Below the pieces are notes generated by a model. The model saw nothing but the letters and a program-made list of their open reading frames with translations, ran no database searches and was not told where the DNA came from. A program made the position numbers and the translations under genes. Positions 55,901-64,000 of a stretch of 64,000 bases of DNA are shown piece after piece; position 1 is the first letter of the stretch; each line of letters begins with the position of its first letter. Where the stretch lies: NCBI RefSeq assembly GCF_035083965.1, contig NC_089727.1, positions 6,453,501 through 6,517,500 on the forward strand, written 5' to 3'. Origin of the DNA: Branchiostoma lanceolatum (lineage: Eukaryota; Chordata; Leptocardii; Amphioxiformes; Branchiostomatidae).

Positions 55901-58049
55901 TATGGAAATCCAGCAAATAGAGACCTACAAAGTACAAGAATGTCTTGACAGTGACAATATATGGCATCCTCAGTCTCTGCAAATACTCAGCAGCTATAAT
56001 AGGTTTGGATACCAGGCTATGTAAGGGAGAACATCTGAACTGAATTCCTACTTCATCCCAGTCACAGGGCAATTTCTATGACCAGTATGATATTATTACA
56101 ACTTTAAGGTTATGAAATCTGGATATAGCCCAGAGAAATAAGAGTTCAAAACAACTTGCACCAATAACATTGATGATGCATAAACATTAGTAAACAATTG
56201 GCCATTGGAGTTACCGCTATAAACACATTTGTTGTAAGATTATACATGTACTAAGAATGTTATCATCAATAAAGCTGGTTAAGCATAAGCACACTGAAGT
56301 AGCTGTTGACTACTAATTCTCTATTGGCTATGGTCCTTGGAGTTAGGCAGCAGGGAGGAGGTTAATATCTATTTAGTTACTGGGAACACCTACATTAACC
56401 TTCTCCCTGCTGCCCTATCCCGTAACCAATAGCTATATAGCGAGAATTGGTTACCAAATGGTTACTTCAGTGTGCAAGAGGTTAAAAACGCCACCATTAG
56501 AACTGGCATGCACACCTGTTGGCCCACTCTGCACACCATGCACTCGTTGCCGTGCCAACCTACTCCTCTCTATCTCCTCCTCCAGATCGTCCAGCTCCTT
56601 GTCTTTACTTCCCAGCACGTCTCCAAACCCCGTCACCTCCCACGCCTCTGTGAAGTCAGGAGCCTCCACCTGTGGACAGATAATTTCGTTATCTATACAG
56701 TAAATTTCACTTATCTGTATCATACCCGTCATGATCACACACTAACAAACTTCCGCAGTGTTGATTGCAGGAAGCTTGCCCATTGTTGAAATTGACAGAT
56801 ATGGTTGTGCATATTTTTCCCTTGAAAATCTACCCTATCATATCTAACGGGGCTCAATGACCTGCAAAGATCGGCCCAACCCTAAAAATTACGCAATGAT
56901 TAAAAGCACACCGGGTGTTTACTAAAAAAAATGTCCTTGATACTTGTCAGCTAAATTTTTATGCTGTGAGACAGCGGTATTACACAATTGGACTGAATTA
57001 CAAGTTCCCAAACCATTTAACATTGATTCTGATTCCATTGTCTCCATTGTTAATCATCTTTTTCTATGATACACAAGTCATGTAATTGAATTGTAACTCT
57101 TGTAGTAACCAGGTCAAAAAAAAGTGTTTACCGTCCATAACTTAAGACATTTCAAGCAAAGAAACAATGATGAAAATGAAAGAAAAATCTTGTCAAGAAA
57201 GGAATGTACCAGGAAGATATCCTCCATGATTTCATCTCGGAGTTCTACGTCTTTGATCATCTCTGGTCTCATGTAGGCCTTGTACACCTGAGCGATGCAG
57301 CCCGAACCAATCGGCCTCCTCATGTTCTCAAACTTCACAAAGATCTTCCTCCAGTTTTTCCCAAAGGCCCGATGGAGTCTGCGCTTGGTGAAGAACCAGG
57401 AGTGAGGCTTGACGTGGACGTGGAGTCTTGAGAACCTGTCGCAAAACTCGTCTGTGAAGAGGTCTCGTCTGGTGCTGGCCCACTGTCCCAGCTTGATGAA
57501 GGTGGGGCCCGCAGCTTCGATGGCATTCAGGAAGAGTTTCCACCACAACGTGGTGAATCTGTGTGATGTGTAAGTAAGAGGGTAGACGCAAAACAGTGGC
57601 CCAAACCTGTACAGGAGCCACAGGACTCTCAGAGTGACCCGGAAGTATCTCCAAATCGTTAGAAGGAACTGCAGCACGAAGTTTCGTTGTTTCTTCACGT
57701 AAGTACCAACTTTTGACTTTGGTGGATAAGTGACCAACGGCTTGGACTCATCTGAAGTGGCTGGATCTTTGGATCTGCCAAATCTTCTCATCACATTGGA
57801 GAAAATATTGGGAGGCGACAAGGGAAAGATCGTGAATCCGTAGGAAAAACAAAGAGCTCCGACAGGAAGTATGCCGTGGTTGGCGGCGTCTCGTTTGTTT
57901 TTGCCGTTCCTGGACCAGAGATGGCACCTGGGACTGTTCGGTGTCCTCCATTTGTTTACAAACAACCCCCTCGTGTACACCGGAGTTCTGTTGGACAGTC
58001 TGGGCACGCAGTGAGAGATAGTCCTGTTCAGTAGAAGTAAGGAGGCCAT
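49991..58049 (-). CDS. ADCK2: ADCK2, mitochondrial aarF-domain (UbiB-family) atypical kinase (complete, 10 exons, predicted 689 aa)
   Basis: Exons on the minus strand: 58049-57210, 56669-56516, 55561-55428, 55081-54935, 54542-54414, 54179-54084, 53567-53316, 51129-51001, 50547-50494, 50125-49991; all phases agree. UbiB-family kinases sit in mitochondria and support coenzyme Q homeostasis; ADCK2 is linked to lipid oxidation and CoQ in mammals. The N-terminus is Arg-rich and hydrophobic, fitting a mitochondrial presequence. The family KxGQ motif is IKLGQWAS (KLGQ at residues 186-189), the glycine loop is GSGCIAQV (248-255), the catalytic loop HGDLHPGN (508-515), and the metal-binding triad is DVG (558-560), as is usual in place of DFG. 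The region from exon 2 to 3 (about residues 281-370) is acidic and poorly conserved. Slightly longer than the human protein (626 aa). The start codon context AAAAAGATGGCC is good. Confidence 0.92.
50214..50410. repeat. Palindromic MITE, CCGGGGCCCGGCCGG family, copy 3, in the last ADCK2 intron
   Basis: CCATTTCCAATCCGGGGCCC at the left is mirrored by GGGCCCCGGATTTGAAATGG at the right. Confidence 0.8.
50800..50975. repeat. MITE-like repeat, second copy of the 7815-8003 family
   Basis: GGTTACATATATCTGCCACT ... GTTTGAGAGATCCCTAGTAC is mirrored by GGATCTCTCTAGACACATTT ... TAGGATATATGTGACC. It is closely related to the PARP14-like intron copy. Confidence 0.6.
51176..52811 (+). mobile_element. TIR-bounded DNA element with a truncated ORF in ADCK2 intron 7
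   Basis: The left end CTGTAAATCACTTTAATATA, GCGG is matched, inverted, by the right end (reverse complement TGTAAATCATGATTTT ... TTATAGCGG). Inside are one short ORF on the plus strand and an AATAAA at about 52565. The ends resemble those of the small TACTGTAAA/CGCGG MITEs in this window. The superfamily is not certain. Confidence 0.6.
51619..52048 (+). pseudogene. Truncated transposon-type HTH ORF, probably frameshifted
   Basis: An ATG at 51619 (MLSWLKNLNANASLKPP) opens a frame that stops at 51801. A second frame (readable from about 51719, ending 52048) continues with a basic patch KRKRGG, then YTPEVRAKIAKLCIDVGPLK, AAKKMTQELGREVNEST, a GRPLKLGDIDPVVQEF segment and STRKAR before the stop. 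This looks like the N-terminal helix-turn-helix part of a pogo/jerky-like transposase with the DDE domain missing. Joining the frames would need one frameshift or a tiny intron. It may be a decayed or shortened transposase; I do not recognise it further. Confidence 0.45.
55634..55839. repeat. Palindromic MITE, CCGG family, copy 4 (most complete ends), in ADCK2 intron 2
   Basis: TGCTAGGGTCACATTTCCAA and ACCGG at the left are mirrored by GGTTGGGAAATGTGACCCTA, GCA at the right. The GC-rich inner part has decayed, but the outer 20 bases are nearly perfect. Confidence 0.8.
56289..56475. repeat. Full palindromic MITE of the TTAGGCAGCAGG family in ADCK2 intron 1
   Basis: GCACACTGAAGTAG ... TTCTCTATTGGCTATGG ... 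GAGTTAGGCAGCAGGGAGGA, GGTTAAT is mirrored by ATTAACCTTCTCCCTGCTGC ... CCAATAGCTATATAGCGAGAA ... TTACTTCAGTGTGC. Half copies lie at 7365-7446 and 11370-11436. Confidence 0.85.
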
Positions 58050-59034
58050 CTTTTTCGAAGCTGAGGTTACAGAAAGGTCAAATGTTTATGTGATATCAAA
58101 GATCGTAACAAAAACATCAGCTGGTGAAAATCGCGAGTTGAAAATATAACGGTCGTGTCTGCTGCTGTTGCGTACCCAGAAATCCTGGGTTCCATCCCGA
58201 TCTCTAGAGCTTCACGAGACCCAGAAACGCCCGCTCGGTGGTCTGAGGGAACCAGGGAGGCCCTTGGTTGAAAAGATACTGTGCTGATCGCGACTTCCGT
58301 TTGCTAACACCTGCGGAAGAACTGGTCGAGAGCAGTTTCTGTTGTGTCCACTGACCTCATGGAAAATTACCGGCATCCCCCGTGACGTCATTAGGGGCGT
58401 CCATTTATTTTTTTCTCAAACGCGATTTAGAAATACATATCAATCGATAGATATGGTTAATTTTATTTCAAATTTTGTACATTTAACGTTATAATGTGGA
58501 TAGATATCTGCATTATAAAGCCCAGCGTGCTAGATATGTGAAATATCATTAAGAACACATCAAAATAATACCACCCCTATCAAAAAGTGGCATAGTCTAA
58601 GCTATCCCATCATGCTCCCTGTTAAAAGATGGCTGCGCCCATGGAAAACAGACGACGGAATCGCACAGTTTTCTCTTGTTTCTGACTCTCTCGTGCCAAT
58701 CTAGACGCTAGCAGCGACTAGAATCGACAAGTTACGACTAGAATCGACAAGTTAGATCTGTATCCACATTTTATTTCATGACGACAGACTTCATTTCGCC
58801 CAATGACTCGTCGTGACGCGTGAGGCAACCGCTCGCTCTAGGCGATCGATGATCCGATGATGACCAGCTGACGTTCTTGCAAGTCGGTAGTTCGTTTGTA
58901 TACGTCAGCTATATTTGAACCATGAACGTCATCTCTCGTATTATGTAACGTCCTGCTTGCTTAGGAACATATTAAGAGCAACATAAGACAACGTTTTATT
59001 TGTAGTTAAGGAGGAACACACGACGAAACAAAAG
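58050..59034. promoter_or_regulatory. Head-to-head intergenic region shared by ADCK2 and MMAA
   Basis: 985 bases separate the two start codons, transcribed outward. AAAAGATGGCTGCGCCCATG at 58624 and the ADCK2 start (AAAAAGATGGCC, minus strand) resemble YY1/TISU-type elements found at short 5'UTRs of mitochondrial genes. A repeated GACTAGAATCGACAAGTTA lies at about 58717-58755. No TATA box is evident on either side. Confidence 0.5.
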
Positions 59035-62000
59035 ATGATCCGTTGTATATTCAGTAGAAAGGTTCCGAAACTTTCTCCTAGTGTTATATCTCAAATGTTA
59101 CGCGCAGACAGACATGGAACTTCTGTATACTTCTCTACCGATCCTTGCCAACCTGTTCGGGTAAGTGGAAGAACTGCCTCAAGCAGAATATCCAGATGGG
59201 GCAATAACCACTCACCAGCGCTTCCTGTCGGGAAAATCAAGTACTGCACCCAACCAGCTGAGGCTCTTGTTTCACCATGTCTACAAGATCCCAAAGAAAA
59301 TCTTTCCCAGCATCCAGCTGTGCAGAGACTTTTCAAAGGCCTGGTGGAGGGACAGCGGGCCAGCCTGGCTGAGTCCATCACCCTGGTTGAGTCGGTTCAC
59401 AGAAGAAAGCGAGTGGCAGCCGAGGCCTTGCTTCAGCTGGTCTTGGAACACCTGCAACAAAAAAGGGTCAAGTGGAAAAAACCCTCTGCCTTCCGGATTG
59501 GTAGGTCATTTTCTGTCACAAAAAAGAAAATGTACACACAATCCCCTAGGAAAACTTCTCTTATGGACTCCTTATGCCAAAAGATCAGTGTCCGTGCCTT
59601 ACCTTATGTAATGTATATGTTATCATGTACTAGTATATGACTCCAGGAAGAGTAGTGAAGTGCACCTGTGTAATTCACTAATGGCTGTCGTTTTAACAAT
59701 AAACAATAAACCTTAAACTATGTTAGAGAAACTGAAACATGTCTAGCCTGGGTACCTGATCCTCTGAAGTTTACCGTTAATTCTAACAACGGTTAGTAAG
59801 CAAAAAGAATGGGCCAGGGGTGAACTATGGAGGATCGTACCCGGGCTAAAACATGTCTACCGGTTTATGGAAAGGACCTGATAGATAGTATGTATGTATG
59901 ACAAGTTGTATTGGAGGTCAAACTTTATGTGTGCTCTAACTCTGTAAAGAGGCTGTTTCTGTAAAGAGAATTTTAGATGATGATGATCCCCAAGGAAAAA
60001 CTTAAGTATGACTTTACTTTATTTACATGTACTGTCGACATTACCCATGTTACCAGGAATGCAGCCATTAAACTAATAATTACTTTTTAATTTCACTGAA
60101 TATAAGAGGCAATAGCCTTGCCTCTGGACAATATCTGAGCCACTCATTTCTTAAGTTTAGAGTTCTTAACTGTTTCACTGACACTTTTCAAGTTTTGTAA
60201 GTTTATAAATCTGGCTGATATACTGAGATTGTCTGCAGGTTTGACAGGCCCACCAGGTGCAGGGAAGTCCACCTTTATTGAGGCTTTTGGGAAGTTCCTG
60301 ACAGATTCAGGACACAAGGTGGCTGTGCTAGCTGTAGACCCCTCATCATCCACCACTGGAGGTGAGTATGCTGTTTGATTGTTTGTTTGTTTGTTTGTTT
60401 GTTTAAGCCATTGTTTACTCATCAAAAACTTAAATCGTCCTGCTGGCTGATTTTGATTTTGGTTGTGAAAGAAGAGGCAAGGGTTAGAAAAAGTATAAAA
60501 CACTAGTACTATAAAAAAGATATGGGCTATATCAGTATATGATTTGAAATTATATCCTTATACTGTAAATCCATATCCATATAAATAGATACAAACAACT
60601 TTGAGAACACTAGATGAACACACCGTTTATATACCAACCAAGTGATTTTCACTGATACCAACACAAGCGCCAATAACGAATGGTAAAGCTAGTATAACAT
60701 AACTTATAATTGGCAACACCCTCCAGCCTGTATCACAAGTCAAGCATGAGCAGCTCTTTTATTGTTTGGATACGGTCGTGTGGCTCAATAAGCCAACGGC
60801 AATCACAGACTTTAGAATTTCATCCCGTTCTTCTATCATGTGAAGTTTCTGCCAGTTTGGCAAGCAGTGCATGTCATCCTGGTGCCCTAGCAGTAATGAA
60901 TAACTGTCTAAGTCTGTAGCTCTCCTGGATATATCAAATTCTCATTGTCCCTCCCATTCACCTCCTGGATTGTTCACAGAAAGCAAAGGCGAGATCAGGT
61001 ATTGATCCAGCAAAGTCTGTTCCATATCTAGAAAAACAGGGGTCTACTCAGAATACAGTTAATCCCCAGAGCTTCTGTTGGCTCTGTCTAAGCCTTCTTA
61101 GGAAAAATCTATTCAATACTTATTTCCTTTTGTGTCTGACTGTTAGAGATTTTTCATTAAAGCGCTTAAGAAAAATATTGCTGACAGGGTTCTACTCAGA
61201 TACAATTAATCCCCAAAGATTATGTTGTCTCTGTCTATATAAGACAAAACCTATTCCTGCTGGTACATGGATGTCTTTTTGAATGTAACTTGGAGAGCAC
61301 TCAAGGAAGGCAAGCTCTTTGAAAGCAATTGTCTGTACCTGCCACTGGGTGAAAGTGAGGTTGGTAGAACAACCCAAATCAGTTTTTTTTCTGCCCATAT
61401 AGAAAGTTGTCATTAGATATCAATTGACCATCAACTGATGAATATTTGAAGAAATGGCTTCTGATACTTTTTCTGATAAAAGTTTAATCAGTGCAAGGCC
61501 AAGAGACCACTTCTAAACAGTGAACTAAGACTCAGGACTTGAACAGCATCTCTTCTCCCAGAGTCATAAACATCATAATTAAGACAAGCTCAACTCACTG
61601 AGAGTGAGGACTATTACTGACCCACTAGCAGACCTTTTGTCGAGACGTCATCCTGATTCAGTCAGGCTATATTGACGCACGCCGGCGACGACCTCTGACC
61701 TTACCCTTCAGCGGGAAAAGGGGAAAACCAAATTGGCTCTGACCTTCAGTGGGCTTTTCTGGTGGACTGGGGTCAAACATATTCATTTATACATCTCAGG
61801 AAAATGAGAGAGACAGGGAAATGGCCTGCCAATACTTCAGACTCAATCAGAGCACCACACAAATGTATGCCTTCATACAAGTCATATCTAAACAGTACTT
61901 AAAGGACGTTTGTGAAGTTTAGGCATCCAGGAATAAATGATAATATCTTTTGATTCAATCTATACGACTGGAAAGATTTTCTGAGAAATTACAGAAGTTT

Positions 62001-64000
62001 CAGATAGCATCTGGCATCCTTCTTGGGTGATCTAATTTAAAAGTAAATGTTAAGTGGTGTCAAGGCATACCGTTTTTTCTGGAATATGGAATCCTTAACT
62101 TGACATTCTTATATATGTTATGGATTAAACAAGTACGTAATGGTAACTACCAACAACACATCCAGTACTGTAGCAACTCAAAAGTCTGAACAAACACCCA
62201 TCAACTTGCTTGCAAAAGTTTTATCATGAACGACCATTACTTTTTGATGGGGCACCATCTGGTTGTTTATGTTATGAATGTGGTAGAACAGCTTGAATAT
62301 TATAAGAACAGCTTGCAAAAGGTTATAGAAAGATGTGATGGCTTGTTAAAATGGGATCCAGATAGACCCATTCAAACATGTCACCTTAACCTTGTACTAA
62401 GGTCCTCTGATAGATTCTAGCACTTAACAAGCCGAGGGACAGAGCACTTACCGGTAATGTGCATACGCGGAGCTCTGGGCAATCAGCCTGACTGGTGAAC
62501 TGTTTGCACTTGTATTCATCAATAATCAGTGGCAAAGACAACTGTCAGAAATAACTAGACACCTTTTATACAATGTTTTAACCCTTGAACAGTATGCTAC
62601 TATTAGTGATTACTATTACCTCAGTTGCAATGTGTTATCAGGCATGTACAGGAGTTGTGTTGTAGTTGCAATTATAGAATTCATCGCGGTTTCTGTTGGA
62701 CGTTTTGTCAACTTTGTATCAGAATTTCATCCCTTGCATACATACAATATCTTTTCTGACACAATATTTGAAACAAGAGACAGGATATCATCTTTATATA
62801 GCTGAACATGACCTTATACGATACGTTCTGTTTAGTGCTGAGGAGCAGCAATCTGCAGTCTAACTGCACATTGTGCGGTTAGGATTAATGGCGGGACCTT
62901 GGCGTGGTGCCGTCCGATTGCCCCAGTAATACATCATGACTAAAACAACCACTAGAGGGAATCCAACACCCGCATTGCAATCACCCCGGGCACCTGGGTT
63001 CTTATTCCGCTGGAAAATGAGACTTAGATTTGTATTACTTACAGGTGACACACTTTAGTAAAGTAAAGAAAGTGAAATGTTTTCATGAATTTTTTTGTAC
63101 ATCTGATTATTAACCAATATATAAAGAAAGGCCTTAGTTTGCTGTTTTGCATCTAAAACTCAAAATTATCTTTTCTTTTCTGAAATAAGTTCAGTCAATG
63201 CAGTACTAGTAAATGAGCCATTGTATCATGTGTATACTAGACTGAAGACTTGCTGCATATGATCACGTAAGGTATTTACATGGTTGTTGAAACTGAATGA
63301 AAAATGAAATACACTATTCAGCAACCTTCGGCCAAATTTGTTGACCCCAAGAATTAAGGTCGCCGATTTCAAAATCGCTAGAGAGACAAGCATATTTTTT
63401 GCCTGAAAATGTACTCTGTCAAATTAGACAGGGCTTAGTGACTTGTGAACATCAGCTAATTCAGCTTATCCCTAAAAATTGTCCATTGATCAAGAGGTTT
63501 CTGCTGTGTGATGTACACCGGCTTTAGAGACATTATTCTTAGATCACTTCCCTCAGTGTTTCCAGACTTATGTCATGACATCCACGCCAGCTTTTTCCCA
63601 ACATCCTAATGCTACTATACTAACTTCGACTGGCCCTTGCATTGTCAGACTGTAAAACTGATAGTGTACACTGGTAAATGGTCATACAATAAAACAGTGA
63701 TAGATAGATGGAGCTAAATTGTTACCTGTATCTGGTTTCCTTGACACCTGTAGTGACATTTAGTTATTTGTGTTATGGGCCTATCCTAAATGCTGGGGCA
63801 CATACATGTAGTACACCCAGTGTTATTATCTATGAACTGGGTAATTGATCTTACCTGTATCACAGACTAGGAGATAAGGATTTTAAGTTCTTAAGAGGTT
63901 AGAATGCTACAGACAACCAGATTCACAACAGTTGATTGGTATGTCTTTATTATCTATATTTAGATCATTTCATTTCCATTGCTTCTTCAGGTTCCTTACT
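59035..64000 (+). CDS. MMAA: MMAA, mitochondrial G3E-family GTPase for the methylmalonyl-CoA mutase/cobalamin pathway (3' incomplete)
   Basis: Exons: 59035-59500, 60239-60361 and 63991 to beyond the window. MMAA (bacterial MeaB) loads and protects adenosylcobalamin on methylmalonyl-CoA mutase. The N-terminus ([17 protein letters not shown]) fits a mitochondrial presequence. The helical region before the GTPase domain has [20 protein letters not shown], and [20 protein letters not shown] carries the P-loop GPPGAGKS (residues 159-166). [13 protein letters not shown] is the next family motif. The few bases of exon 3 (GGTTCCTTACT) restore GGSLL, as expected. A GTAAGT at 59161 lies inside exon 1 but the frame stays open through it, so I keep one exon. 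Intron 2 is about 3.6 kb. Confidence 0.9.
60362..63990. other. MMAA intron 2, no exon seen
   Basis: It holds a (GTTT)n tract at about 60375-60405 and an imperfect tandem duplication (TCTACTCAGAATACAGTTAA at 61047 and TCTACTCAGATACAATTAAT at 61192). It also holds a relative of the dispersed repeat 33172-33290 at 61920-62035. A repeat at about 63385-63500 (CCTGAAAATGTACTCTGTCA, CCCTAAAAATTGTCC) is similar to 56810-56910 in an ADCK2 intron. No conserved coding segment was found. Confidence 0.45.

Noticed and set aside
1-64000. CRISPR arrays, bacterial operons, Shine-Dalgarno sites or origins
   Set aside because: Introns with GT/AG sites, poly(A) signals, SINEs and eukaryotic gene families show this is animal nuclear DNA; the repeats found are palindromes, SINEs and satellites, not spacer arrays.

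Overview
The window is intron-rich animal nuclear DNA. Vertebrate-type intron-exon genes, a macro-domain PARP14-like enzyme, collagen-stalked C1q proteins, a tyrosine-recombinase retrotransposon and many palindromic MITEs and tRNA-headed SINEs together suggest an invertebrate deuterostome. A lancelet (Branchiostoma) is my best guess; this is inference from gene content and repeat style, not a database match.

Layout: (1) 52-16540, plus strand: the 3' part of a PARP14-like gene with macro domains, a KH-like segment, WWE and the ADP-ribosyltransferase domain. One intron carries an antisense DIRS/Ngaro-type retrotransposon (about 2.0-7.34 kb) with long open gag-like, RT-RNase H and tyrosine-recombinase frames. 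(2) 18327-28229, plus strand: a complete 15-exon prolyl 4-hydroxylase alpha-subunit gene, predicted 570 aa. (3) 30071-36717 and 39289-40285, minus strand: two tandem paralogues of a secreted collagen-stalk/C1q-domain protein (347 and 237 aa predicted), duplicated together with promoter and 3' flank. The first also shows internal duplication of collagen exon-intron units, and its introns hold a PIF/Harbinger-like element with a MADF/Myb-like ORF and TTA target-site duplication. (4) 42466-43062, plus strand: RAB9, uninterrupted in its coding region, with a probable 5'UTR intron. (5) 49991-58049, minus strand: a complete 10-exon ADCK2 gene (689 aa predicted), with a TIR-bounded element carrying a truncated transposon-like ORF in its largest intron. 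(6) 59035 to the right edge, plus strand: the 5' part of MMAA, head-to-head with ADCK2 across about 1 kb.

Functional themes: PARP14-like and C1q-like proteins are of immune type in related animals. Prolyl 4-hydroxylase modifies Gly-X-Y collagen sequence, which is exactly what the neighbouring C1q-like stalks contain. ADCK2 and MMAA are both mitochondrial and share one intergenic promoter region. The rest of the window is dominated by non-autonomous DNA elements: at least four palindromic MITE families, several SINE copies, hairpin-ended elements with tandem units, and Harbinger derivatives. Exon boundaries were set by eye from GT/AG sites, reading-frame continuity and family resemblance; no RNA evidence was available.
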